This document shows positions 55,615 through 64,000 of a DNA stretch of 64,000 nt, piece by piece. Source of the DNA: Phycisphaerae bacterium. GTDB taxonomy: Bacteria; Planctomycetota; Phycisphaerae; Sedimentisphaerales; Anaerobacaceae. The stretch lies in NCBI GenBank assembly GCA_017993835.1, contig JAGOLX010000014.1:61159-125158 (forward strand), in the 5' to 3' direction. The position numbers were made by a program, and so were the translations under genes. Below the pieces are notes generated by a model, which was not told the DNA's origin, did not search any database, and was given only the letters and a program-made list of their open reading frames with translations. The stretch's first letter is position 1; every line of letters begins with the position of its first letter.

Positions 55615-55877
55615 GCACGACAGACTGCTCCCATGCACATCGGCGCCCCGGGAGATCAAGAACTTGGCGATGTCTGTCTGGCCACGTGCCGCTGCCGTCA
55701 GCAGCGGTGTGTAGCCGTCTTTGTCCCGAGTGTCAACGGCGCAGCCACCTGCAAGCGCCGATTGGACAGTTGATAGATCTCCTTTCCGTATGGCCTGATG
55801 CAGGCGTACCGCGGCTGTACTTGCGTCTTCTTTGTGATTGCATCCGCCAGCAGTATCGATGCTATGCTCAGCCTCAT
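55615..55877 (-). pseudogene. decayed ankyrin-repeat lipoprotein
   Basis: An ATG at 55877 with GGAGGGG upstream begins MRLSIASILLA; the next frame continues GGCNHKEDASTAAV then AIRKGDLSTVQSALAGG and TRDKDGYTPLLTAAARGQTDIAKF, a clear ankyrin pair. One extra G after GCGG at about 55846 would join the frames as LLAGCNHKED, a perfect lipobox. The reading frame then loses ankyrin character exactly where the convergent binding-protein gene ends (55614). So it has a 5-prime frameshift and a 3-prime truncation; a base-calling slip could explain only the first. Confidence 0.65.
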
Positions 55878-55942
55878 CTGGAACCCCCTCCAGAGATGCC
55901 TGCGGATCGCAACCAAGACTCGTCCGTTCCGATTTGCGCAGG

Positions 55943-56401
55943 CTACTTGTGCCGGGCACTGCGGACTTCGTCGAGGTTGGCCTCGGCTATCGGGACGTTG
56001 AGGAGGAACTTGCTGACCTTCTCGCAGGGATAGTCCTTGCACAGGCCGCAGTTCTTGACCTTCCTGGCCAGGCCGCACTTGCGGATCTCGCACTGAGCAC
56101 AATGGCCGATCTGCGGGCCCTGGGTCTGGAGGCAGCCGACGCAGTTGATGTCCTCGGGCTTCATCGGGACGTTGAACTGCGCGGACCACTGGGCGGCAGT
56201 CCTGACCCGCAAGGCCTGGTCGTTGGTCTTGTAGGCGACGTAGGCACCACAGGCGGCGCAGTCCAAGCCACACATGCCCAGCACCTTCCCATTTCCCTTG
56301 TTCTCTTTCATACAGCCTGCTCCCATCACACCCGCGGCGACGCAACCTGCGGTGGTTCCCAGAAAGTTACGACGCGACAGATTCGAATCGTTCGATTGCA
56401 T
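55943..56401 (-). CDS. Tat-exported lipoprotein with DUF3795 cysteine-rich domain
   Basis: 152 residues; ATG at 56401 behind GGAG. N-terminus SNLSRRNFLGTTAG is a twin-arginine signal and VMGAGC (C30) a lipobox. The mature part is Cys-rich as in DUF3795: CGLDCAACGAYVA, CVGCL, CAQCEIRKCG, NCGLCKDYPCEK. These probably bind zinc or an Fe-S cluster. DUF3795 proteins are common in anaerobes and have no known function; export through Tat suggests a folded metal-loaded form. Confidence 0.83.
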   Translation of the reverse strand: MQSNDSNLSRRNFLGTTAGCVAAGVMGAGCMKENKGNGKVLGMCGLDCAACGAYVAYKTNDQALRVRTAAQWSAQFNVPMKPEDINCVGCLQTQGPQIGHCAQCEIRKCGLARKVKNCGLCKDYPCEKVSKFLLNVPIAEANLDEVRSARHK

Positions 56402-56656
56402 AAGTTGTTCTCCACGTCCAAACGCAAAGTAATCTCGAAATCCACAGTGGTATTGTAGGATCAACCCGGCGCAAAGGCAATGGAATGTTGGTCGTGAAGC
56501 GTGAAGTGCCGGGCACGCCTCGGCGCGAAGCAAGCCAGTCCGGCAGTTGGCGCGGGACCGGATGGGTCGTTAGAATGGGCGTCGCATGACCGGTGGCGCT
56601 CGCAGCGTGGCCGCGGTCGCGGTGGTCTTGACACAGGGAATAAAGGAGGTTGGCTT

Positions 56657-57847
56657 ATGGCGGACGTTAGCGCGGGTTCGATGGTTCGACGTGAGTTCCT
56701 GGAGAAGCTGGGCGTGTTGTCGCTGGGGGCGATGGCGGGCGGCGGTCTGGCAATGAGCCAGGGTCTGGCGAAGGAAGAACCGGCGAAGAAGGTCTGGGAG
56801 CCGGTCTCCGAGCGGAAGGTCCGCGTCGGCATCGTCGGGTTCGGCGTGTGCCAGTTCGGCGCCCAGTTCGGCTTTCAGGACCATCCGAATGTCGAGATCG
56901 TTGCGGTCAGCGACCTGATCCCCGAGCGGCGGAACGGCCTGATGAAGGCGTGTCGCTGCGAGAAGTCGTACGACTCGCTGGAGGAGATGGTCAAGGACCC
57001 CAAGATCGAAGCCATCTTCGTCGCGACCGACGCACCCAGTCACGCGAGACACTGCATGGAGGTCCTCAACCACGGCAAGCACGTGATGACCGCGGTGCCC
57101 GCGGTGGTCGGCTCGCTCGAACAGGCTCAGCAGCTCGTCGAGACCGTGCAAAAGACCGGCCTGAAGTACATGATGGCCGAGACAAGCTGTTTCCGCGAAG
57201 ATTGCTACGCCATGCGACAGATCTACCACGCCGGTGGGTTCGGCCGGCTCATCTTCTCCGAGGGCGAGTACTACCACTACAGCCCGACGCCCATCCCCTC
57301 CTACAAAGACTGGCGGGTCGGTATGCCGCCCTTGTGGTACCCGACGCACTCGACTGCCTACTACATCGGCGTCACCGGCAAGCGGTTTACCTCCGTCTCG
57401 TGCGTCGGCTCCAACGCGGGCTATCCCGCGTTCGGGCCGGGGGCCAACAAGTATGGCAACCCCTTCTCGGACGAGGTCGCTCTCTTCCAGACCAGCGAAG
57501 GCGGCTGCTCGCGAATGCTCATGTGCAAGGGCGTGTTCGGGTTGGTCAACGAGACGGGCCGTGTCTTCGGCGAGAAAGGCTACATGAACGAGATGAACTA
57601 CCAGGGATCGATGAAGGACCTGCCCGATCTGGCCCGTCCGCCCCTGCCGTCCTCGGTAGATCCCGGCGGTCACGGCGGCTCTCACGGCCTGCTGATGAAC
57701 GAGTTCATCACGTCGATCCTCCAGGACCGCCGGCCCATGGTGGACGTCTACGAGGCCCTCGCGATGACCGTCCCCGGCATCATCGCGCACCAGTCCGCCC
57801 TCAAGGGCGGGGAAACGCTCCAGGTCCCTCAGTTCGACAAGGCATAA
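56657..57847 (+). CDS. Gfo/Idh/MocA-family oxidoreductase, Tat-exported
   Basis: 396 residues; ATG after AAAGGAGGT. N-terminus SMVRREFLEKLGVLSLGAMAG is a twin-arginine signal. Rossmann part about 58-185 (VRVGIVGFGVCQFGAQFGF, IFVATDAPSHARHCMEVL, GKHVMTAVPAVVGS), then the C-terminal sheet domain. The usual EKP catalytic Lys motif is AVPAV here, so the classical active-site Lys is missing; this is frequent among exported glycoside-modifying members of the family. Likely acts on sugars with bound NAD(P). Confidence 0.87.
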   Translation: MADVSAGSMVRREFLEKLGVLSLGAMAGGGLAMSQGLAKEEPAKKVWEPVSERKVRVGIVGFGVCQFGAQFGFQDHPNVEIVAVSDLIPERRNGLMKACRCEKSYDSLEEMVKDPKIEAIFVATDAPSHARHCMEVLNHGKHVMTAVPAVVGSLEQAQQLVETVQKTGLKYMMAETSCFREDCYAMRQIYHAGGFGRLIFSEGEYYHYSPTPIPSYKDWRVGMPPLWYPTHSTAYYIGVTGKRFTSVSCVGSNAGYPAFGPGANKYGNPFSDEVALFQTSEGGCSRMLMCKGVFGLVNETGRVFGEKGYMNEMNYQGSMKDLPDLARPPLPSSVDPGGHGGSHGLLMNEFITSILQDRRPMVDVYEALAMTVPGIIAHQSALKGGETLQVPQFDKA

Positions 57848-57879
57848 CGTCCCGTCACAGACCCTGTTCAAGGCATTGC

Positions 57880-59187
57880 ATGTATACGATCAAAGACATC
57901 CTGCGAATCCAGGTCGCGCCGGCGCTGGGCTGCACGGAACCCGGCGCGGTGGCCCTGTGTACCGCGGCCGCCGGAACCGTTCTTCATCACAAGGCCATCG
58001 ATTCCATCGAGCTGTGGCTCAGTCCGAGCATCTACAAGAACGCCTTCGCGGTGGCGATTCCCGGCACGGACGGCGCCAAAGGGATCGGTCTGGCCGCGGC
58101 GCTCGGCTTCTTCGCCGGAGACCCCAGCCGCAAGCTGGAGGTCCTGGAACCCGTCAACGCCGATTCACTCCGCGCAGCCCAGGAATTCGTCGCCGCGGGC
58201 AACGTGAGCGTCAAGCTGCTGAGCGGTCAGACGGGCATCTACATCCGATCCACGCTGAAGGCCGGCCCGGACACCATCGAGGCGGTCATCGAGCGGACTC
58301 ACGACAACCTCGTCAGTCTCAAGCACAATGGACAAGCCATCGAACACCATCCGCTGTTGTCGGGGACGAGCGCCGACCAGAGCGAGATCGAGCGGCTCGA
58401 GAGCTTCCTGTGCAGCCGGACGCTCGAACAACTGCTGGTCCTGGTCGAAGGCATGGACGACGAAGACCTCCAGTTCGTCATGCGCGGCGTCGAGTTCAAC
58501 GTCAAGCTGGCCGAGCATGGAATGGTCTTCCACGACGGCCTGGGCGTGGGCAGCACGCTGGAGCGACTGGTCCGAGAAGGCCTGACCGGCAGGGACATGG
58601 TGATGGAGGCTCGCATTCTGACCTCGGCGGCCTCCGACGCACGGATGGCAGGCGTCAAGCTGCCCGCCATGAGTTCCGCGGGCAGCGGCAATCACGGCCT
58701 GACAGCGGTCCTGCCCATTTGGGCGGCGAGAAGCCACCTGCATCACGTCACGGAGACGAACGTGCTCAAGGCCATCGGCCTCAGTCACGTGGTCACCGCG
58801 TACATCAAGGCCCACACCGGGCGCCTGTCCGCGGTCTGCGGCTGCTCGATCGCTGCGGGCGCTGGCGCCGCGGCGGGAATCGCCTACCTCATGGGCGGCA
58901 GCCTCGCGCACATCGCAGGCGCGATCAAGAACCTCATCGGCGATCTGGCGGGCGTGATTTGCGACGGCGCCAAGGCGAGCTGCTCGCTGAAGCTGGCGAC
59001 CGCGGCGGGAACCGCGGTTCAGTCGGCACTCTTCTCACTGCACGGCCTGACCGTCGGCGAGCGGGATGGCATCGTCGCGCTGACGCCGGAACAGACGATG
59101 CGAAACATGGGCCAGATCAGCACGAAGGGAATGATCGAGACCGACCGCACGATCCTCCAGATCATGATCGACAAGCAGTTCAGTTGA
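57880..59187 (+). CDS. L-cysteine desulfidase / serine dehydratase-alpha family
   Basis: 435 residues; ATG 33 bases after the oxidoreductase stop, with AAGG upstream. Belongs to the UPF0597/CyuA family: ALGCTEPGAVAL (C18) near the start, SSAGSGNHGLTAVLPI, AVCGCSIAAGAGAAAGIAYL, ICDGAKASCSLKL. Conserved cysteines hold a [4Fe-4S] cluster. Such enzymes turn L-cysteine into pyruvate, sulfide and ammonia in anaerobes; oxygen-labile. Likely co-transcribed with the upstream oxidoreductase by spacing alone. Confidence 0.88.
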   Translation: MYTIKDILRIQVAPALGCTEPGAVALCTAAAGTVLHHKAIDSIELWLSPSIYKNAFAVAIPGTDGAKGIGLAAALGFFAGDPSRKLEVLEPVNADSLRAAQEFVAAGNVSVKLLSGQTGIYIRSTLKAGPDTIEAVIERTHDNLVSLKHNGQAIEHHPLLSGTSADQSEIERLESFLCSRTLEQLLVLVEGMDDEDLQFVMRGVEFNVKLAEHGMVFHDGLGVGSTLERLVREGLTGRDMVMEARILTSAASDARMAGVKLPAMSSAGSGNHGLTAVLPIWAARSHLHHVTETNVLKAIGLSHVVTAYIKAHTGRLSAVCGCSIAAGAGAAAGIAYLMGGSLAHIAGAIKNLIGDLAGVICDGAKASCSLKLATAAGTAVQSALFSLHGLTVGERDGIVALTPEQTMRNMGQISTKGMIETDRTILQIMIDKQFS

Positions 59188-61124
59188 GAACCCCTGGCGT
59201 CGCGACGATGCCGCCGGCGACAAAGCGACCGTCCCTATTCCACGCGGGCCGACTGTGAATGGGATTCGATCCCCTTTGGCCTCCAGAGGCTTCCGCGGCC
59301 GTTCGAGTGCGTCGCATTCCTCCGCAGCCGGCCAGTGGGAAGGCAGCCGGAATGAACCACGGGCTTCGCGATCCAGGACGTTCCAGAATCGCAGGACCAC
59401 CCGGCGATCGTCTTGTGCGACCTTGAAGGCCAACAGCGGTCCTGCCGGGAAGTCGATGTCCAGAGCAGCCAGGCCGGACACGGCAGGCGGTTGACCGGGC
59501 GCCGCCAGAAACGGCGGGACCCCGAATCGCTGGGCCTCCTGGACCGCGACCAGCGGATCGAATGGCTCGTCGAACAACAGAATGCGATGTCGGAACGTCC
59601 ATTGCCGCCGGCCTCCCTGGCCAAACTGATGGTCGTTTCGCGTGAGGTTCATCATGGGCATCGAAGTCATGCACGCGTGGTCGCGGCCGAACCGCCAGAG
59701 CAGCGAGTCCGGTGCGAGCACCAGCGCCGTTCGCCCTTGGGCGCTCGCGGCGGCGAACGTCACCCCCGCATACAACTCCGGATTGGCCCCAGGCAGATCG
59801 TCGCCCCCCGCTTGCTTGGGACCCGCCGTGACGATCGCCCCCGGCGTGTCATACCGATACACCGGCTCGTCTATCGCGAGGGGGAAATGGAACTCGACGG
59901 TCTGGGGATCGTCGGTCCATCCGTCCCGCAGTTGGTAGCTGATGTCGATCCACGGATGCGCCTCGTGGAAGAGCCACTCGCTCGACACTTTGAAACCGGA
60001 GCGGTCGAAGTCCGCGGTGATTCGCACCCCCAGGTCGGTCTGAGAGCATCGCAGGCTCCGAAGCGTCGTGGCCGTCGAGGAAGGGAGGGTTTCTGGAAAA
60101 ACGGAGTCCGATTTGGCCTGGTCGCGATATCGCGTGTGCACGAATCCTCCGAGACCCGAATTGCGATCCGCAGATACCCACGATCGGCCCCCTGCGTCCG
60201 TGACGGAGGCCACACAACACCGGTTGGGGTCAAAGACGACGCGACCGCCCCGCCAGGGGAACGTCGTTTCCTCGGGCCGGCCGCCCTCCGAAAGGACCGT
60301 CTGTTCCACAGGTTCGGATTGCAGCGAACGGGCAATATCCGTCGCCTGGGTGACTGCGTCCGCCCTCGTCCCAGCCGAGAGCGCCGCCCGCTCGCGATCC
60401 GTGCCACCAAAATTGTGTTCTGCGAACCGCACCAGTTCCGAGAAGCCGCAACGAATCAGATCGCGGCTCTTCGCATCGCCATGCCCGGCCATCGTCTTGA
60501 GGGTCTCGTCCGCCTCGGCCAGGCGCAGCAACCGCTCGGCCTCGCGGAACTCCGCGGTCAGTCCGGCCAGATGGGCCGCCCACTCCTCCCAGCAGATTCC
60601 GAAGGTACCCTCCACAACCGGGACGACCAGGTTCTTCTCCCGGATTTCCCGCTGTGCGGCGGCGAAGAAGCCCTCACACCTCGCGTCCACAAGTCGGACG
60701 GTCCCATCCGATTCGTCGTTGAACTTCCGGATGAAGATCGAGAGGTCCTCGGTCTGCGTCCAGTTGTCCCAGCCTGTGCCGAGCAGCAAGATGCTCGAAA
60801 TGGGGTAGTTCACACCGTAGGATTCATAGCGTTCGATCGTACGGCGGATGAAGTCCTTCCTCTTGGCGAAGACCTCGGGGCTGTTGCGGTCGCCGAACGA
60901 TTGAATCCGGAACGCGCCCCACTTCTCGCCTGCGAGGTCCAACAAGGTGCGTCCCTCCGCGTATCCTCCCCAACTGGCGGTGTCGGAGTAGAGGTCCCAC
61001 CGCATAAGGATCCGCTTGCCGTTCGGCGCCTGCCACCACACCAGGGGCAGGGGTTCCAGACGAGCAAACATAGAAGCCATGCGATCAAGCAGGACGGTTT
61101 CCCGATGGATACACCTCGAAGCAT
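59035..61124 (-). pseudogene. decayed GH38-like alpha-mannosidase gene
   Basis: An ATG at 61124 with AAAGGAG six bases before starts MLRGVSIGKPSCLIAWLLCL, a secretion signal. The body then continues in another frame from LPLVWWQAPNGKRILMRW, which matches the middle of GH38-like (DUF5054-type) enzymes: YPISSILLLGTGWDNW, LSIFIRKFND, EWAAHLAGLTAEF, and the C-terminal beta domain (RFWNVLDREARGSF, VGPRGIGTVAL). The N-terminal catalytic half with its metal His/Asp is gone. The frame also runs 153 bases antisense into the desulfidase gene, so its natural stop is lost. It looks like an internal deletion with frameshift. Confidence 0.6.
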
Positions 61125-61140
61125 CCGCACTCCTTTCGAT

Positions 61141-61686
61141 CTACGCATCCAGCCGGAACCGGCGTAGTGATCTCTGAAGGCTCTTGGCGTTGCCGACGAG
61201 ACGGTCGAGCTCGTGCCAGAATGCCCGGCTGTGGTTCTTGTGGCGCGTGTGGACCAGTTCGTGAAGAATCACATAGTCTCGCAGCTCCTCGGGCAGGCGG
61301 AGCAGGTTGACGTTCAGATTGATGTTGTTCCGCGGCGAACAACTGCCCCAGAGCGTTCGCTGATTCCTCACCGCGACCCTGTTGAACTGAAAGCCGTGCA
61401 GGTCCGCCAGTTCCCGCAGTCGGCCGATCAAGAGCCGGCGGGCCTCGGCCCACGTCGCGACCGGCATCTCCGCAAGCCGGCGGAATTCCTGCTGATGGCG
61501 TTTGATCCAGCCAAGCCGCGAGTGGAGAAACTGCCGGGCTTGGTCCAGGGACACCCTCCTCGGGACAGTCAGCTTCACCGTGCCGTCGCAAGTCAGAGTG
61601 ATCCGCGTGTACTTCGAGCGAGCGGAGGATTCCACCGCGATCGGGCCGACGTCGGCGATTTGCCACGTGTCGATGAGTTTGGCCAT
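61141..61686 (-). CDS. YgjP/SprT-like M48-type zinc metallopeptidase-fold protein
   Basis: 181 residues from the ATG at 61686; no strong ribosome site. YgjP (DUF45) family: beta-rich N-terminus (ITLTCDGTVKLTVPRRVS), a helical middle, then WGSCSPRNNINLN and the zinc-binding HELVHTRHKNHSRAFW (HExxH plus third ligand His). Cytoplasmic; members are thought to be metalloproteases of DNA-protein repair or protein quality control, with little direct proof. 16 bases separate it from the GH38 remnant start. Confidence 0.85.
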   Translation of the reverse strand: MAKLIDTWQIADVGPIAVESSARSKYTRITLTCDGTVKLTVPRRVSLDQARQFLHSRLGWIKRHQQEFRRLAEMPVATWAEARRLLIGRLRELADLHGFQFNRVAVRNQRTLWGSCSPRNNINLNVNLLRLPEELRDYVILHELVHTRHKNHSRAFWHELDRLVGNAKSLQRSLRRFRLDA

Positions 61687-61724
61687 AGAGACAGGACTTG
61701 TGAGACGAATAGGACCGATGGGAC

Positions 61725-62882
61725 TCACCTTGGGACCCTCACTGTCTCGCCGGTCGCCTGCGATTCGAGGGCGGCGGTGAACAGTCTGTGCCATTGGCCG
61801 CTCTCTTGCGGCGTGACGCAGCCTGCGAACCGGCCGAACGTGCGGCGTGTGTCCAGCTCGTGTAGGAACGCCGCCCACATTTGCAGAATCGCGTCGCAGA
61901 CACCGAACTGGAAAGTCGCCGGCGAGATCGAGGCGTAGGTCACTTCGTGTCCCACATCGATCCGGCGCCAGGCTTGTTCCCCACCCGGAGTGTACTCGAG
62001 CAGCTCCAATGTGTTGGCCCGATTGAGACTAAACCTCGCGGAGGCCTGTGTCCCGTAGACCTCGATGTACCAGTTGTTCCGCTCACCCGGCACGATGCGA
62101 TGCGTCCTCAAATGGAACGGGAAGATACTGCCGGAAGCCGGATCCTCGGCCTCGCACAGCAGCGACGCGTTATCCCAGGTCTCGCAGGGAACCAGGTTTC
62201 CTCTGCCGTCCGGGCGCTCGGGCACGAGGTTGGACAGGACCGCACGGACATTCCGTGGGACCCAGCCCGCTCGCAGCGGGATGACACAGGCGTGCGGGCC
62301 CAGGTCGCCCATGACGCCGTACTCACCATTGAACTCCAACATCCGTTTCCAGTTGATGGGCTTGTGGGGATCGAGGTCGCTGCTGTGCAGAAAGCCCGCG
62401 TTGACCTCGATGATCCGCCCGAATGTCCCGGCTTCGATCATCCGCCCGATCCGCTGCGCAGCGGGAAAGAAGACCCACTGCGATGCGCACCGGACGAAGC
62501 ATTCCGGGTGCTTCTCGACGGCCCTCAGAACCGCAGTATTGGCCGCCAGATCGATGCCGAAAGGCTTCTCGCCCATCAGGTGCTTGCCCGCTTCGAGGGC
62601 CGCGATATAGAACTCCTCGTGCAGATGGTGCGGCACCGCGATATAGACCACTTCGACGTCAGGATTTCGCAGAAGCTCGCGATAATCACTCGTGACCTGT
62701 CGGACCGTCGGGATGTTGTCCCGGAACCAGTCCACTTTGGGGGTGCCCAGTGTGCGATTGCAGATCGCCATGATCTCGGGCCACACCGTCATCTCCGGCA
62801 AATGCAGCCATCGCGCCGCGGCACTGGCAAACTCCCGGCCCATCGTTCCACACCCGATGATCCCGAACCGTACCGTTCGCAT
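61725..62882 (-). CDS. Gfo/Idh/MocA-family oxidoreductase, cytoplasmic
   Basis: 385 residues; ATG at 62882 after GGAGGTG. Rossmann NAD(P)-binding part (VRFGIIGCGTMGREFASAA, VEVVYIAVPHHLHEEFYIAAL), the classical GEKPFGID motif with catalytic Lys, then substrate domain (GVMGDLGPHACVIPL with the conserved D/H pair). No export signal. Likely a sugar or inositol dehydrogenase. Contrasts with the exported paralogue at 56657, which lacks the Lys. Confidence 0.9.
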   Translation of the reverse strand: MRTVRFGIIGCGTMGREFASAAARWLHLPEMTVWPEIMAICNRTLGTPKVDWFRDNIPTVRQVTSDYRELLRNPDVEVVYIAVPHHLHEEFYIAALEAGKHLMGEKPFGIDLAANTAVLRAVEKHPECFVRCASQWVFFPAAQRIGRMIEAGTFGRIIEVNAGFLHSSDLDPHKPINWKRMLEFNGEYGVMGDLGPHACVIPLRAGWVPRNVRAVLSNLVPERPDGRGNLVPCETWDNASLLCEAEDPASGSIFPFHLRTHRIVPGERNNWYIEVYGTQASARFSLNRANTLELLEYTPGGEQAWRRIDVGHEVTYASISPATFQFGVCDAILQMWAAFLHELDTRRTFGRFAGCVTPQESGQWHRLFTAALESQATGETVRVPR

Positions 62883-63050
62883 TCTCGCACCTCCACGCCT
62901 TGCCGACCCATCCATGCCCGGCCTCCCGGAAACAGGCCGTTCAAAGGCGGATACTACAGCAGCAAGGAAGTCCTGACAACCCCAACGGCACTGTGAAAGG
63001 CCATCCGGCCTTCCAGGTTGGCGCTCCCGACTACAGGCCCGCCCTGGCCC

Positions 63051-63134
63051 GTCATTCCCGCGAACGCGGGAATCCACACCACAGGAGGCATTCTATTCCA
63101 CGATTCCTGGATTCCTGCTTCTGCAGGAATGACA
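63051..63134. repeat. dispersed REP/MITE-like element, full copy
   Basis: GTCATTCCCGCGAACGCGGG with AATCC at the left and GGATTCCTGCTTCTGCAGGAA with TGAC at the right; lies in the 311-bp gap between the oxidoreductase start and the Msr gene end, which holds nothing else recognisable. Confidence 0.75.
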
Positions 63135-63193
63135 GAGTCGTCCCCCAGGGTCATTGCCATTGTGAAAAGCGATTCGATCCCCCGGCGAGGCTC

Positions 63194-64000
63194 TCAGAAG
63201 ATCTTGCGATAGATGTGACAGTATGGTGTTTCCTGAGCCTTGCTGTAGTAGTCCTGATGATAGTCCTCCGCAGGCCAGAAGGTGCCAGCCTTGGTGACCT
63301 CGGTCTTGACGTCGAAGCCCTTGTCCCGCAACTGCTGGACGAGCCGCTCGGCGATCTGTCTCTGCTCGTCGTTGAGATAGAAGATGGCGGAACGGTACTG
63401 CGTGCCGATGTCCGGGCCCTGGCGATTCACCTGCGTGAAGTCGTGCGTCTCGAAGAAGAGCCTGGCGAGCTGCTCATAGCTGGTCTTCGACGGGTCGTAG
63501 ATCACCTCGGTCGTCTCGGCGTGGCCGGTCCGCCCGGCGCGGACCCGTTTGTAGGTCGGGTTCGCGACGCGCCCGCCCGTGAAGCCGACGGTCGTCGAGA
63601 TCACGCCGGGGGCCCGCTGAAAGTGGTATTCCGTACCCCAGAAGCAGCCGGAAGCGAAGAGCGCCCGCTCCGTCTGGGGTTCGGCCTTCGCCTGACGCTG
63701 CTCGGCGGGGATGAAGTCCATCGAGATCGAGTTAACGCAGTAGCGGGTGTTCTTCTCGGTGAGCCGCTCGCCGAGAAAGACGTGTCCGAGGTGCCCGCCG
63801 CAATGGTTGCAGACGATCTCGGTCCTCATGCCGTCGGCATCGGGCTGCCACTTCACCGCGCCGGGGATCTGCTCGTCAAAGCTCGGCCAGCCGCAATCGG
63901 ATCGGAACTTGGACGATGACTCGAACAGCTCTGAGCCGCATTGCCGGCAGGTGTAGACCCCTTTTTCGAAGTGGCGGACGTACTGGCCGCTGAACGGCGC
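63194..64000 (-). CDS. methionine sulfoxide reductase fusion MsrB-MsrA, 5-prime end outside window
   Basis: The frame is open to the right edge, so the start is missing; 268 residues are visible. The MsrB domain comes first: zinc cysteines in CRQCGSELF and CNHCGGHLGHVF, substrate region CGWPSFDE, catalytic Cys in RYCVNSISMDF. The MsrA domain follows with catalytic GCFWGTEYHF, VGFTGG, YDPSKTSYEQL, GTQYRSAIFY and AEDYHQDYY. Repairs both epimers of oxidised methionine. The B-then-A order differs from the A-then-B order of many fusions. A signal peptide cannot be judged. Confidence 0.92.
   Translation of the reverse strand, partial: APFSGQYVRHFEKGVYTCRQCGSELFESSSKFRSDCGWPSFDEQIPGAVKWQPDADGMRTEIVCNHCGGHLGHVFLGERLTEKNTRYCVNSISMDFIPAEQRQAKAEPQTERALFASGCFWGTEYHFQRAPGVISTTVGFTGGRVANPTYKRVRAGRTGHAETTEVIYDPSKTSYEQLARLFFETHDFTQVNRQGPDIGTQYRSAIFYLNDEQRQIAERLVQQLRDKGFDVKTEVTKAGTFWPAEDYHQDYYSKAQETPYCHIYRKIF

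Noticed and set aside
54466..55959. 497-codon minus-strand frame containing ankyrin repeats
   Set aside because: Only the first part (before 55615) is ankyrin-like; the rest is antisense to the binding-protein gene. Annotated as a pseudogene fragment instead.
56501..56656. Longer N-terminus for the Tat-exported oxidoreductase
   Set aside because: The ATG at 56657 has a near-perfect ribosome site and begins a twin-arginine signal; the upstream codons show no protein pattern.

Overview
The window is GC-rich and gene-dense and looks like a chromosomal piece of an anaerobic planctomycete, most likely class Phycisphaerae (Sedimentisphaerales-like). This rests on protein content: large secreted LamG/PA14/Fn3-like proteins sharing one C-terminal domain, DUF2961 (GH172) proteins, twin-arginine lipoproteins, Gfo/Idh/MocA oxidoreductases, an electron-bifurcating-type [FeFe]-hydrogenase with Rex, and dispersed palindromic repeats of kinds common in the PVC group. 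No marker gene allows a firm placement. I see no rRNA, tRNA, CRISPR array, transposase or integrase.

Layout. 0.2-1.8 kb: short pyruvate kinase overlapping a GNAT acetyltransferase. 2.1-5.9 kb: secreted subtilisin-like protein with FG-GAP repeats whose catalytic Asp is replaced. 6.1-9.1 kb: a primase/helicase-type ATPase gene between inverted copies of a 106-bp repeat, itself carrying in-frame palindromic insertions. 9.4-24.2 kb: a carbohydrate-related secretome of two LamG/PA14 proteins, an alpha/alpha-barrel glycosidase-like protein, a papain-like peptidase fused to GH172, a second GH172 protein and a TIM-barrel Tat lipoprotein. 24.3-34.8 kb: an OmpA-like lipoprotein and a phosphate-starvation island (pstSCAB, a small unknown gene, a porin, phoR, phoB and a 34-codon membrane ORF). 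Three start regions here share one promoter layout: 6-mers at 11-bp period, then 9 bp, then a -10-like hexamer. 34.9-45.2 kb: a long leftward hydrogenase operon (rex, sensor kinase, [2Fe-2S] protein, hydB, hydA, hydG, hydC, hydE, receiver protein) behind a good sigma-70-type promoter; hydF is not in the window. 45.8-48.2 kb: ferritin-like protein, mscL, DUF481 outer-membrane protein. 48.3-52.0 kb: an Mla/MCE lipid transport operon. 52.1-64 kb: a CBM6 glycosidase-like protein, an orphan amino-acid-type binding lipoprotein, a decayed ankyrin lipoprotein, a DUF3795 Tat lipoprotein, two Gfo/Idh/MocA proteins, an L-cysteine desulfidase, a decayed GH38-like gene, a YgjP-type metalloprotein and an MsrB-MsrA fusion cut by the window edge.

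Together the genes suggest a polysaccharide-degrading fermenter that disposes of reductant as H2 under Rex/NADH control, scavenges phosphate with a PhoBR-driven Pst system and outer-membrane porin, and carries oxidative-damage repair. The most distinctive observations are the Pho promoter architecture with its small downstream ORF, the peptidase-GH172 fusion, the palindromic repeats inside coding sequences, and hydrogenase maturation and regulation genes with unusual details.
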